NCBI GenBank assembly: GCA_019416865.1
Contig: DXWL01000004.1
Location: forward strand, 18,966 to 82,965
From: Fusobacterium sp.
Lineage (GTDB): Bacteria > Fusobacteriota > Fusobacteriia > Fusobacteriales > Fusobacteriaceae
DNA length: 64,000 nucleotides
Direction: 5' to 3'
Each line of letters begins with the position of its first letter. The stretch's first letter is position 1. The notes beneath the pieces are model-generated. The model had not been told where the DNA came from and made no database searches. It saw only the letters and a list, made by a program, of their open reading frames with translations. Shown in pieces: positions 8,687-17,029 of the stretch. The position numbers and the translations under genes were made by a program.

Positions 8687-9175
8687 ATGTTTTTTTACGA
8701 AGATTTTATAAAAAAACTGGATAAAAATATACAGGGGCAGGGAGTTGAAAAGTTTACTTTAGAAGCTAAAAGAGCAGCTGTATGGATTGGAACAGGAATC
8801 CCTTTTCTTGCAGCAGGAATTCTTGAACTGTATATAAGCTATGCTAAAAATTTTGCAAAAACAGATCTTGCAGCAGGAATAATTTTTATAATTTTGAGTA
8901 TAAGACACTTAAAATTATATTTCAGCTATAAAATAACTTTGGATTTTAATGAAAAAAAATTAAAAAGTAAAGATGTTTCTTTTGATTTTGAAGATGTAAA
9001 AAGCTGTGTATTAAAAGAACAAGCCGTTGGAAAGAAAAAGAAACTTGAAGCTGTCCTTGATGTAATAACAAATGAGGGACAACAAATAATAATACCCCTT
9101 ATGATGAGCAATAAAATAAGATTTGTAAGTCTTTTAAGAAATCAGTTAGGAAGAAGATTTACCATTGAAAGATAG
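8687..9175 (+). CDS. Hypothetical membrane protein, PH-like (YdbS-type) layout
   Basis: A 162-residue protein I cannot name. It has a short cytoplasmic N-terminus, two hydrophobic segments (about 30-50 and 62-85) and a C-terminal soluble half of alternating strands (YKITLDFNEKKLKSKDVSFDFED) that resembles the small PH-like domain of bacterial membrane proteins. No catalytic motif is seen. It starts behind GGAGGA, 26 bases after glpX, and is followed by a strong terminator, so it is the last gene of the PBP-priA-def-glpX series. Function unknown. Confidence 0.6.
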   Translation: MFFYEDFIKKLDKNIQGQGVEKFTLEAKRAAVWIGTGIPFLAAGILELYISYAKNFAKTDLAAGIIFIILSIRHLKLYFSYKITLDFNEKKLKSKDVSFDFEDVKSCVLKEQAVGKKKKLEAVLDVITNEGQQIIIPLMMSNKIRFVSLLRNQLGRRFTIER

Positions 9176-9187
9176 AAGTAAAATGAT

Positions 9188-9219
9188 AACAGGAGCGGAT
9201 AATTTTTCGCTCCTGTTTT
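9188..9219 (+). terminator. Terminator of the PBP-priA-def-glpX operon
   Basis: A 10-bp perfect stem (AACAGGAGCG with CGCTCCTGTT), 10-base loop and short T tract, directly after the last gene and before the convergent mgsA. Confidence 0.88.
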
Positions 9220-9247
9220 AATGTATAAACTTTATTTAAATTATTGT

Positions 9248-9634
9248 TTACAGAGCTCCATTTTCAAATTTAAGCCCTGTAATAAGCAGCTGAGCAGCTC
9301 TTTCATTTGTAGCCATAGGAATATTGTGAACATCACAAAGTCTTCCAAGAGCTCTGATATCAGGCTCGTGAGGCTGACTTGTAAGAGGATCTTGGAAAAA
9401 GAAAACAGCCTCTATAAGATGATTTGCAACATCTGCTCCAATTTGTTGATCTCCTCCCAGAGGTCCTGAAAGATATCTTTTAATAGTAAGCCCTGTTGCA
9501 TCCATTATTCTTCCTCCTGTAGTTCCAGTAGCAACCAGTTCATATTCTTTGAAAAAGTTGACATGTTCTTTAACAAAAGCAACCAGTTCATCTTTTTTCT
9601 TGTCATGTGCAATCAAAGCAATTCTTTTTTTCAT
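9248..9634 (-). CDS. mgsA: Methylglyoxal synthase
   Basis: A 128-residue cytoplasmic lyase that turns dihydroxyacetone phosphate into methylglyoxal and phosphate, a bypass of lower glycolysis used when phosphate is short. Motifs are clear: the start IALIAHDKKKDEL, the phosphate-binding ATGTTGG, the active-site GPLGGDQQIGA (with the catalytic Asp) and the substrate loop DPLTSQPHEPDIRALGRLCD. Length matches the hexameric family. An AT-rich 194-base region separates it from the divergent psd. A nearby strand of glycolytic control is glpX, which lies convergent to it. Confidence 0.96.
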   Translation of the reverse strand: MKKRIALIAHDKKKDELVAFVKEHVNFFKEYELVATGTTGGRIMDATGLTIKRYLSGPLGGDQQIGADVANHLIEAVFFFQDPLTSQPHEPDIRALGRLCDVHNIPMATNERAAQLLITGLKFENGAL

Positions 9635-9691
9635 AAACTTCCTCCGTAAAAATATTTTGTGTTGACTATACTAAAGTTAAAATTATTAATG

Positions 9692-9720
9692 TTTCAATAT
9701 TCAGTAAAGTGTGGTAAAAT
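9692..9720 (+). promoter_or_regulatory. Likely promoter for psd
   Basis: TTTCAA and TAAAAT separated by 17 bases, the -10 preceded by TG-G. It leaves a long AU-rich leader of about 100 bases before psd. The mgsA promoter must be in the same 194-base gap on the other strand; I could not choose a convincing site. Confidence 0.45.
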
Positions 9721-9828
9721 ACAGAAGAGAAATTTCTTTCTCTTATATTGAACTTTTATTAAATTATATAATAAAGAGAAGAAAAAATCTATAAAAATAG
9801 AGTAAAAATATATAAATCAGGAGAAAAA

Positions 9829-10728
9829 ATGGAATTTAGAGAGATAGAATATATAAATAGGGATACAGAAAAAGTAGAAATTGAAAAAGTCCCTGGAGAA
9901 AAATTTTTAAAATTTTTATATTATAATCCATTTGGAACACTTTCACTAGAAGCTGTTGTAAAGAAAAAATTTCTTTCAGCATGGTATGGAAAGAAAATGG
10001 ACAGTCCTAAATCATGTGAACTAATAGAAAAATTTGTGCAGGAACATAATATAAATATGGGAGAGAGTAAAAAAAGAATAAAAGATTTTAAATCTTTTAA
10101 TGACTTTTTTATAAGAGAATTAAAACCAGGAGCAAGAAAAATAGATTATGATGAAGATATTCTCGTTTCTCCAGCAGACGGAAAAATTCTTGTAATTGAG
10201 AATATGCATGACAGCAGTAAATTTTTTCTAAAAGGTGAGGAGTTTACTTTGAAAGAATTTTTTAAAGATGAAACCCTTGCAGAAAAATATCAAGGGGGAA
10301 TAATGGCAATAATTAGACTTGCCCCTGTGGATTATCATAGATTTCATTTTCCAGCAGATGGAAAAATTTCAAAAAGTAAAGAGATAGAAGGATATTACTA
10401 TTCTGTTTCTCCCCATGCTATAAGACAGAATTTCAGAATTTTCTGTGAGAATAAAAGAGAATACTCAATACTTTCAACAGAAAAATTTGGGGATATTTGC
10501 ATAAGTGAAATAGGAGCAACAATGGTAGGGGGAATAAAACAAACTTATATTCCTGACAGTGTTGTACAAAAAGGTGATGAAAAAGGATATTTCTATTTTG
10601 GAGGTTCAACAGTAATAATGTTTATTGAAAAAGATAGAGTTGAAATAGATAGAGATATTCTTGAAAACAGCATCAATGGTATAGAAACAAAAATCTTTAT
10701 GGGTGAAAGAATAGGAAAAAAATTCTAA
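9829..10728 (+). CDS. psd: Phosphatidylserine decarboxylase proenzyme
   Basis: A 299-residue membrane-associated enzyme that makes phosphatidylethanolamine. It is a self-cleaving pyruvoyl enzyme: the cleavage motif here is GGST, with expected cutting between Gly259 and Ser260 so that the serine becomes the pyruvoyl group on the small alpha chain. Other family marks are FNDFFIRELKPG, the VSPADGKI block (Asp116) and the histidine pair in YHRFHFP (170-173). This is the longer N-terminal form found in Clostridia and Fusobacteria. It begins the psd - NusG-II - permease series. pssA, its usual partner, is not in the window. Confidence 0.95.
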   Translation: MEFREIEYINRDTEKVEIEKVPGEKFLKFLYYNPFGTLSLEAVVKKKFLSAWYGKKMDSPKSCELIEKFVQEHNINMGESKKRIKDFKSFNDFFIRELKPGARKIDYDEDILVSPADGKILVIENMHDSSKFFLKGEEFTLKEFFKDETLAEKYQGGIMAIIRLAPVDYHRFHFPADGKISKSKEIEGYYYSVSPHAIRQNFRIFCENKREYSILSTEKFGDICISEIGATMVGGIKQTYIPDSVVQKGDEKGYFYFGGSTVIMFIEKDRVEIDRDILENSINGIETKIFMGERIGKKF

Positions 10729-10761
10729 AGAAAACAGAGATTGTAAATATGGAGAGAAAAA

Positions 10762-11157
10762 GTGAGAAGAAAACCTTGTTATTTTAAAAAAGGAGATACG
10801 GTAATATATCTTATTATAATTTTGTTTTTTTCTGCTCTTGTAAAACATACTTTAGGGCTTACTTCTCAGGGGGGAAGTAAGGCAGAGATATATGTGGATA
10901 ATCAGCTTAAATATGTCTATTCTCTTCATGAAGAACCAAAAGATTATTTTGTAGATACAGTTCTTGGCGGAGTAAATGTTCGTATTGAAAATATGAAAAT
11001 AAGAGTAACATCTTCAAACTCTCCTCTAAAGATTTGTGTAAAACAAGGCTGGATTTCTAATACTGGAGATACAATAATAGGTGTTCCTGACAGACTGCTT
11101 ATAAAAATTACAGGAGAAAGTAATTATGAAGAGGAACTTGATGGAGTAGCAAGATAA
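10762..11157 (+). CDS. NusG domain II-containing envelope protein
   Basis: A 131-residue protein with an N-terminal membrane anchor (about 14-30) and an extracytoplasmic beta domain of the NusG_II (DUF1312) kind: AEIYVDNQLKYVYSL, then VNVRIENMKIRVTSSNSPLKICVKQGWI, then a hydrophobic IGVPDRLLIKI strand. Stand-alone NusG_II proteins are common in Firmicutes and their function is not settled. GTG at 10762 follows GGAGA at the right spacing; the ATG at 10749 is in another frame. It lies 34 bases after psd and 16 before the permease, so all three are probably co-transcribed. Confidence 0.72.
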   Translation: MRRKPCYFKKGDTVIYLIIILFFSALVKHTLGLTSQGGSKAEIYVDNQLKYVYSLHEEPKDYFVDTVLGGVNVRIENMKIRVTSSNSPLKICVKQGWISNTGDTIIGVPDRLLIKITGESNYEEELDGVAR

Positions 11158-11172
11158 AAAAGGCGGTAGCAG

Positions 11173-12288
11173 ATGAAATATAAATATATTTTTGCAAAAA
11201 TCTTTATAACAGGAGTTCTGCTGATAATCATACAGACTATGTTTCAAAATATGGAAGGACTTTTAAATATTATAAACGGAGGAACAAAATATCTTCGTCC
11301 ATTTATATATGCTGTATTTATAGCAGTGCTTTTAAATCCTTTAGTAGAATTTTCAGAAAAAAAATTAAAATTTAAAAGAGGAATGGCACTGATAACATCT
11401 CTTATATTTTTTATGATATTTATTGTAGTAGTCCTTTTGTGGTTTGTTCCTAATATAATAGATAGTTTTGAAGAGATTATAGATAAATTTCCAGCATTTC
11501 AAGAGAGATTTAATGAATATTTAGAAGATGTGTTTATTTATTTGAGAGAAAAAAATCTTCTTTTGCTTGACGGAGAAGAAATAAAGCAAGAGATACAAGA
11601 TTTTTTTGTAAATAATATGAACAATATAAAAAATATTCTTATCTCTGTGGGACTTAATGTAATTGATTTAATAATGGAGATATTTATAATATTTTTAGGA
11701 GCTTTTCTGGCACTGTATTTTATATATGACAGAGAGTATTTCATGAAGTATATAAAAAATATGATATTTATTTTTTATGGAGAAAAGGAGGCTGATGAGG
11801 GACTGAATTTTCTGATAGAGTGTAAAAATATTTTTCTTAACTATATGGTTGGAAGAATAGTGATATCTTTTATAGTTGGGCTTATCTCTTTTGTCGTGAT
11901 GAAGATAGCAGATGTTCCTTATGCTCTTCTTAACGGAGTGATGATAGGTGTAGGGAATATGATACCTTATTTTGGTTCAATAGCAGCAGGAGTTATAGCA
12001 TTTGTGCTTGTACTTTTATCAAATCCGATAAAATGTATATATCTGCTTCTTGCAATAATAATAGCACAAAATGTTGACGGATATATAATAGGACCAAAAA
12101 TTTTGGGAAAAAGTGTAGGGCTTAGCTCTTTCTGGATAATCGCTTCTGTAATCATTATGGGAAATATTATGGGAACGTTGGGAATGTTTTTAGGTGTGCC
12201 TATATTTGCAATATTAAAGCTTATTTATTTAAGAGTGTTAAAAAATAAGAAAGAAAAGGCAAGAGAAAGAATAGAAGAAAATAGTTAA
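11173..12288 (+). CDS. AI-2E family (UPF0118) permease
   Basis: A 371-residue integral membrane protein with the usual AI-2E exporter layout: three N-terminal helices, a charged extracytoplasmic region (about 95-165) and five further C-terminal helices containing the PYALLNGVMIGVGNMIPYFGS block and the DGYIIGPKILGKSVGLS signature. The family includes TqsA-like and sporulation YtvI-like members; reported roles are autoinducer-2 export or Na+/H+ exchange, so the substrate cannot be named. An SD (AGGCGG) sits before the ATG. It is the third gene in the psd series. Confidence 0.86.
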   Translation: MKYKYIFAKIFITGVLLIIIQTMFQNMEGLLNIINGGTKYLRPFIYAVFIAVLLNPLVEFSEKKLKFKRGMALITSLIFFMIFIVVVLLWFVPNIIDSFEEIIDKFPAFQERFNEYLEDVFIYLREKNLLLLDGEEIKQEIQDFFVNNMNNIKNILISVGLNVIDLIMEIFIIFLGAFLALYFIYDREYFMKYIKNMIFIFYGEKEADEGLNFLIECKNIFLNYMVGRIVISFIVGLISFVVMKIADVPYALLNGVMIGVGNMIPYFGSIAAGVIAFVLVLLSNPIKCIYLLLAIIIAQNVDGYIIGPKILGKSVGLSSFWIIASVIIMGNIMGTLGMFLGVPIFAILKLIYLRVLKNKKEKARERIEENS

Positions 12289-12330
12289 TTAAATTTTAAG
12301 AAAAGAGAGAAACAAGGAGAAACAAAAATA

Positions 12331-13464
12331 ATGAAAGATTTTACAATAATTGCATCATCAACTATGGGACTTGAAAGTATAGTAAGAGATGAGTGTATAG
12401 AGCTTGGATTTAGAGATGTACAAACTTTTAACGGAAAAGTTGAATTTAAAGGAAATTTTAAAGAGGTAGTGAAAGCTAACATTCATTTAAGATGTGCAGA
12501 CAGAATATTTATAAAAATGGGAGAGTTTAAAGCTCTTAGTTTTGAAGAACTTTTTCAAAATGTAAAGAAAATAAAATGGAGTGAAATAATCGAAAAAAAT
12601 GGAGAATTTCCAATAAGCTGGGTCAGTGCTGTAAAATGTAAATTGTTTTCAAAATCTGATATCCAAAGAATAGCTAAAAAAGCTATTGTAGAGAATATGA
12701 AAGAGGTATATGATATTGAAAAATTTCCTGAAGACGGTGCATTATTCAGAATAAAAATTCAAGGGAATAAAGATATCTTTACAATAATGATTGATACAAG
12801 TGGAAATGGATTACATAAGAGAGGATACAGAAATCTTATCAATGAAGCTCCTTTAAAGGAAACTATGGCAGCAGCTCTTGTAAAACTTAGCAGATGGAAG
12901 GGGGGCGACAGACCTTTCTTAGATCCAATGTGTGGAACAGGAACTATTGCTATTGAAGCTGCTATGATAGGAAGAAATATTGCTCCTGGAGTAAACAGAA
13001 ACTTTGCTGCTGAAGATTGGAAAGTTATTCCAAAGGATTTATGGATAGATTTAAGAGATGAAGCTTTTTCACAGGAAGATTACGAAAATAAAGTTATGGT
13101 ATATGCTTCAGATATAGATCTAGAAACAATAAAAACAGCAATAGAAAATGCTGAAAAAGCAGGAGTGGAAGAGGATATACTTTTTGAAACAAAGAATTTT
13201 CTTGAAGTAGAAAATATGGCTGAAAAAGGTTGCCTTGTAACAAATCCTCCATATGGAGAAAGACTTTTAAATGATGAAAAGGTTGAAAGACTTTACAGAC
13301 TGCTTGGAGATGTATGCAGAACAAGATTTCCAAAATGGTCTTATTATATAATCACATCATATCCTGAATTTGAAAAATATTTTGATAAAAAGGCAACTAA
13401 AAAAAGAAAACTTTATAATGGTGGAATAGAGTGTCACTATTATCAATATTACGGTGAGAAATAA
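12331..13464 (+). CDS. THUMP-domain 23S rRNA guanine-N2 methyltransferase (RlmL/YpsC type)
   Basis: A 377-residue SAM-dependent RNA methyltransferase. The N-terminus (MGLESIVRDECIELGF, then NGKVEFKG) is the ferredoxin-like plus THUMP RNA-binding part, to about 155. The Rossmann domain follows, with the glycine-rich SAM site DPMCGTGTIAIEAAMIGRNIAPG, the acidic strand ASDIDLETIKTA and the catalytic NPPYGERL (N-P-P-Y). Members methylate N2 of a guanine in 23S rRNA; the E. coli equivalent is the first half of RlmL. Its 3' end nearly touches the next gene. Confidence 0.88.
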   Translation: MKDFTIIASSTMGLESIVRDECIELGFRDVQTFNGKVEFKGNFKEVVKANIHLRCADRIFIKMGEFKALSFEELFQNVKKIKWSEIIEKNGEFPISWVSAVKCKLFSKSDIQRIAKKAIVENMKEVYDIEKFPEDGALFRIKIQGNKDIFTIMIDTSGNGLHKRGYRNLINEAPLKETMAAALVKLSRWKGGDRPFLDPMCGTGTIAIEAAMIGRNIAPGVNRNFAAEDWKVIPKDLWIDLRDEAFSQEDYENKVMVYASDIDLETIKTAIENAEKAGVEEDILFETKNFLEVENMAEKGCLVTNPPYGERLLNDEKVERLYRLLGDVCRTRFPKWSYYIITSYPEFEKYFDKKATKKRKLYNGGIECHYYQYYGEK

Positions 13465-13465
13465 T

Positions 13466-14104
13466 ATGAATAAAAAAGATTTTAAAGATTATAATACAGA
13501 GGTTATGCTTCAGATATTAAAAAATGCAGAGTTTGAACTGCAGAAAGCTGAAGCTGAAAAAGATAGTGAAAAAATAAAACTTATAAAAGATGAAATTATT
13601 CCAAAATATGAAAAACTATATTTAGGAGTTGCTGAACTTGATATAAGAGATAAAAGCCAAGAAGAGATTGAGAAATTCAAAGATATAGTAGATAAAATAG
13701 CTCAGTCAAATGGGCTTACAAAGGAATATATTGAAAAAAATATTGCTTTGAGAGAGAGCTTAAAAGGAAGATCCGGAGCAGAAGTAACTAAAAGAATGTT
13801 TGAGTATGCTGTAAAAGATCTTAAAAAGAAAAAAAGGATTCTTCTTGAAAAACTTGATGTTCTTCTTAAAGAGGAAGCACAGCTTGAAGCAGATTTAAAA
13901 GAGTGTATTCAATATGATGCAGAAATGGAGATTTCAGGAAAAATTGTTGATGTGAGAGAGAAAAAAAGAGATATCAATGATATGATTTCTGAAAATGACA
14001 AAGAGATTGAAAGAGTTCAAAATGATATAAATTCAAGATGGAAATATGAAATTTTTGGTACTGTTTCAAGAGATGAGCTGAAAAAAGCAGCAGAAGAAAA
14101 ATAA
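13466..14104 (+). CDS. Hypothetical coiled-coil protein
   Basis: A 212-residue, highly charged protein of mostly Lys and Glu, predicted largely helical with coiled coils at about 15-45 and 105-195. No transmembrane segment, signal peptide or catalytic motif is visible. GTG at 13454 is possible, but GGTGAG at 13453-13458 has ideal spacing to ATG 13466, so the shorter form is preferred. It starts almost on the stop of the rRNA methyltransferase and is followed 12 bases later by the cyclophilin, so it is translated in one operon with them. Function unknown; I recognise no family. Confidence 0.6.
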   Translation: MNKKDFKDYNTEVMLQILKNAEFELQKAEAEKDSEKIKLIKDEIIPKYEKLYLGVAELDIRDKSQEEIEKFKDIVDKIAQSNGLTKEYIEKNIALRESLKGRSGAEVTKRMFEYAVKDLKKKKRILLEKLDVLLKEEAQLEADLKECIQYDAEMEISGKIVDVREKKRDINDMISENDKEIERVQNDINSRWKYEIFGTVSRDELKKAAEEK

Positions 14105-14116
14105 GGAGAGTATGAA

Positions 14117-14785
14117 ATGCTGAGAACACTTTTAGGTTTTATTGTGGTAATATTTTTAGTAACAATAGGAAGAAATATACTTGCAGGACAAGGGATTGCA
14201 GGTAAGAAAATAAAAATATTAAAAAATCAAACGGAGGTTAAATCAATGTCAGATTTAGTATTAAATGCAAAAATAGTTACAGATAAAGGAGAAATAAATT
14301 TAAAACTTTTTCCAGAAGTAGCCCCTCTTACAGTATTAAACTTTGCTCATTTAGCAAAAAGAGGATACTATGATAATCTTACTTTTCATAGAGTTATAGC
14401 AGACTTTATGATTCAAGGAGGAGATCCTACAGGAACTGGTGCAGGAGGACCTGGATATCAGTTTGGTGATGAATTTAAAGAAGGAGTAATTTTTAACAAA
14501 AAAGGACTTCTTGCAATGGCAAATGCTGGAAAAAATACAAACGGTTCACAATTCTTTATAACTCACGTAGAAACTCCATGGCTTAACTATCACCATACAA
14601 TTTTTGGAGAAGTTGTATCTGATGAAGACCAAAAAGTTGTAGATGCTGTTGCTCAAGGTGATACAATTAAAACTATTGAAATTACAGGAGATTTTGATAA
14701 ATTCTTAACAGAAGAAAACGAAAAAATGACTGAGCAAATGGATGAAGCACTTGATGCTCAATTCCCAAATCTAAAAAAATATTAA
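14117..14785 (+). CDS. Cyclophilin-type peptidyl-prolyl isomerase, two possible starts
   Basis: Catalyses cis-trans isomerisation of Xaa-Pro bonds during protein folding. The cyclophilin core is complete: FHRVIADFMIQGGDPTGTG, the GDEF loop, LAMANAGKNTNGSQFFIT and WLNYHHTIFGEV. From 14117 (SD AAGGAG) the protein has 222 residues and begins with a hydrophobic helix (about 4-18), suggesting a membrane-tethered or exported form. An in-frame ATG at 14246 has an even better SD (CGGAGGT, 7-base gap) and gives a 179-residue soluble protein starting exactly at the cyclophilin domain. Both may be made. It closes the psd-to-cyclophilin series and faces the asparaginase gene. Confidence 0.93.
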   Translation: MLRTLLGFIVVIFLVTIGRNILAGQGIAGKKIKILKNQTEVKSMSDLVLNAKIVTDKGEINLKLFPEVAPLTVLNFAHLAKRGYYDNLTFHRVIADFMIQGGDPTGTGAGGPGYQFGDEFKEGVIFNKKGLLAMANAGKNTNGSQFFITHVETPWLNYHHTIFGEVVSDEDQKVVDAVAQGDTIKTIEITGDFDKFLTEENEKMTEQMDEALDAQFPNLKKY

Positions 14786-14792
14786 TGTGATT

Positions 14793-14951
14793 AAATGGAA
14801 ATAAATTCTGCTCGAAAAAATATCATGCTATTTATATTGTTTGCAGAAAGAAAATTTGAAACTTGTTTCTCTCAAACACCAAATTTTCAGTATTCTGCTT
14901 CACTGCATAAATTACGCAGATATTTTTAATGCTTAGAATTTATTTCCATTT
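14793..14951. repeat. Nested inverted-repeat element between convergent genes
   Basis: The 17-bp arms at 14793-14809 and 14935-14951 are perfect reverse complements. Inside, AAAAATATC (14816-14824) pairs with 14919-14927, and a third stem pairs 14843-14848 and 14851-14858 with 14893-14898 and 14880-14887. The whole 159 bases could fold as one long interrupted hairpin. No ORF is inside. It may be a small MITE-like element, a structured RNA, or a bidirectional transcription end. Confidence 0.7.
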
Positions 14952-14968
14952 TTATTTTTTGAAAGGAC

Positions 14969-16366
14969 TTATAAATTCTCATAAAATATATTTATATTCA
15001 TATTTTTAAATGAAAACTCCTCTTGAGAAGAAAGATTTATAATCAGTTTATCATCACTGAAAATATAGTTTTTTGAAGTATAAGATATTGCAGTGAAAAT
15101 AGATTGACTGTTTTCTAAATTTTTTTCTAAAATATGGCTTTTTCCTGTGCTGTCTTCAGAGCTGTTAAGAATATCAAGCTTAAAATCAGCAGAAGATTTT
15201 TCTTTATTTTTTAGGACAATATCATTTACATCAACATCTATCTTTACCAAATCATCTGTGGAGATTTTCTTTGGGAGAGATACAGAATAAGAGAATTTTT
15301 TAGAAAAATTTTCATTTCTAAAATGACAGTTGTATTGACTTACAGATTGCTCTCCAGCTAAGTTCATCATCATATTTTTCTTAATCTTTTCATTAGATAA
15401 TTTTTTTCCTAAAAGATACATAAGTTTTGTAATCGCTGCCTCAGGAGTCAGATCACTTCCACTTATCACTCCAGCCTTTATAAGACGGCTACTTGCTTCA
15501 TACAATCCCATTTTTACAGTTCCAGTTGTACATTGAGAGATATTTACTACTATAATTCCCAACGAATTTAAAAATTCAATAACCTCAATAAACTCATCGT
15601 CAGTGGGAGCATTTCCATTTCCGTATGTTTTTAATACAACACCTTTTAAATCACTTATACTTGCAAAAAGTTTTTTTAAAAATTCTGCTTTTATTCCAGG
15701 AAAAAGCTCAAGCATAAGAACACTGTTATCAAAATATGGTTCTATATAAAATTTCTTTTGTGGAATAGGAGAAATATTTCTTGAAATTTTTATTTCTGCT
15801 CCTGCTTCTCCAATAGGAAGACAGTTTGGGGACGAAAAACCAAAATAGTTTGTAGCATCATTTTTTCTGGCTCTGTTTCCTCTAATAAGAGAATCTCTGA
15901 AAAAAATTGCAACTTCAGGGATAAGAGGGATATCATACATTGAATGCCCTGCAATTTCAATTGATGTAATAAGATTTTGCAGAGCATCACTTCTTGTTTC
16001 TTGAAGAGGTTTTTGTGAACCTGTAAGGATAACAGGTTTTCCTAAATTTTTTAGTGCAAAAGAAAGAGCGGAAGCCGTATATGCCATTGTATCTGTTCCA
16101 TGAAGAATTACAAACCCTCTGTATTTATGATAATTTTTAGAGATAATATCAGCAAGTTTTATCCATACATCTGGACACATATTTGATGAATCTATAAGAG
16201 GTTTAAGCTGATAATAATCTATTGGAAATTTTTCTAAAACGGGAAAATCTTTTGAAATTTCACTCCAATCATTTGCAGGTCTTAGAGGGCTGTATGGATT
16301 ATCTTTTTCTTGATGTATCATACAGATAGTTCCCCCTGTATTTATAATTAAAATTCTATCTTCCAT
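14969..16366 (-). CDS. ansA: Type I L-asparaginase with a C-terminal extension
   Basis: Hydrolyses asparagine to aspartate and ammonia. The catalytic layout is normal: NTGGTI (Thr13 nucleophile), HGTDTMAYTASAL (Thr91-Asp92) and LTGSQKP (Lys119). The absence of a signal peptide and the TRSDALQNLITSIEIAG block indicate the cytoplasmic type I class. A typical enzyme ends near residue 335; this one has 465 residues, with about 125 extra C-terminal residues rich in Ser, Lys, Asn and predicted beta strands that I cannot assign. The gene is convergent with the cyclophilin and divergent from aroK. A TATAAT on the minus strand at 16405-16410 may be its -10. Confidence 0.88.
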   Translation of the reverse strand: MEDRILIINTGGTICMIHQEKDNPYSPLRPANDWSEISKDFPVLEKFPIDYYQLKPLIDSSNMCPDVWIKLADIISKNYHKYRGFVILHGTDTMAYTASALSFALKNLGKPVILTGSQKPLQETRSDALQNLITSIEIAGHSMYDIPLIPEVAIFFRDSLIRGNRARKNDATNYFGFSSPNCLPIGEAGAEIKISRNISPIPQKKFYIEPYFDNSVLMLELFPGIKAEFLKKLFASISDLKGVVLKTYGNGNAPTDDEFIEVIEFLNSLGIIVVNISQCTTGTVKMGLYEASSRLIKAGVISGSDLTPEAAITKLMYLLGKKLSNEKIKKNMMMNLAGEQSVSQYNCHFRNENFSKKFSYSVSLPKKISTDDLVKIDVDVNDIVLKNKEKSSADFKLDILNSSEDSTGKSHILEKNLENSQSIFTAISYTSKNYIFSDDKLIINLSSQEEFSFKNMNINIFYENL

Positions 16367-16470
16367 TTTAATCTCCTTAATTTTAATATACTCTCTTTTA
16401 TTATATTATAATTTAAAAAAAATAAAAATATATTTCTTTGAAAATTAATATATGAAATATACAGAGGGTA

Positions 16471-16479
16471 TGATATACT
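16471..16479 (+). promoter_or_regulatory. Extended -10 promoter for aroK
   Basis: TG-A-TATACT with no convincing -35. Transcription would start near 16486, just before the SD of the ATG at 16499 and after the alternative upstream ATG at 16484, which supports the later start. Confidence 0.6.
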
Positions 16480-16498
16480 AAAAATGAGAGGTGAAAAT

Positions 16499-17014
16499 AT
16501 GAAAGATAATATTGCTCTGATTGGATTTATGGGCAGTGGAAAAACAACTATAGGAAAGCTTTTGGCAAAGGCACTTGATATGAAACACATTGATATAGAT
16601 AAAGAAATAATAAGGATAGAGAACAGAACTATTGCAGAGATTTTTGAGCAGGATGGAGAAAGTTATTTTAGAGATTTAGAAAGAAAGATAATAGCCAAAG
16701 AATCTGCTGAAAATAATATTGTTATTTCTACAGGGGGAGGGGCAATAATAGACAATAACAATATTAAAAGCCTTCAGGAAACCTCTTTTGTAGTATATCT
16801 CAACTGCGATATAGATTGTATATACGAAAGGGTAAAAAGAAGAAAAAATCGTCCTCTTTTACAAACAGAAAATGTATATGAAAGACTTATTGAACTTTAT
16901 GAAAAAAGAAAGTTTTTGTATAAAATTTCATGTGATTACAGTGTGGAAATAAACAGTGAAACAAATATGTATGATACAGTGGATAAGATAAAAACTAAAT
17001 ATATATTGGGTTAA
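16499..17014 (+). CDS. aroK: Shikimate kinase
   Basis: A 171-residue P-loop kinase that phosphorylates shikimate at O3 in the chorismate pathway. Walker A is GFMGSGKTT (9-17); next come the substrate aspartate (HIDIDKEI), the shikimate-binding Arg in YFRDLERK, the STGGGAI loop and the lid RRKNRPLL. Length is normal. Start at 16499 is chosen because GAGGTG (16488-16493) lies 5 bases before it and the promoter rules out 16484. It is followed 15 bases later by the SDR gene. The other aro genes are not in the window. Confidence 0.93.
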   Translation: MKDNIALIGFMGSGKTTIGKLLAKALDMKHIDIDKEIIRIENRTIAEIFEQDGESYFRDLERKIIAKESAENNIVISTGGGAIIDNNNIKSLQETSFVVYLNCDIDCIYERVKRRKNRPLLQTENVYERLIELYEKRKFLYKISCDYSVEINSETNMYDTVDKIKTKYILG

Positions 17015-17029
17015 AATAGGAGGGATTTT

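Noticed and set aside
13454..13465. GTG start for the coiled-coil protein
   Set aside because: GGTGAG at the same place is the SD for ATG 13466; the GTG lies inside it.
14793..14951. Inverted repeats as a CRISPR array
   Set aside because: There is just one nested pair, with no regular direct repeats or spacers and no cas genes.
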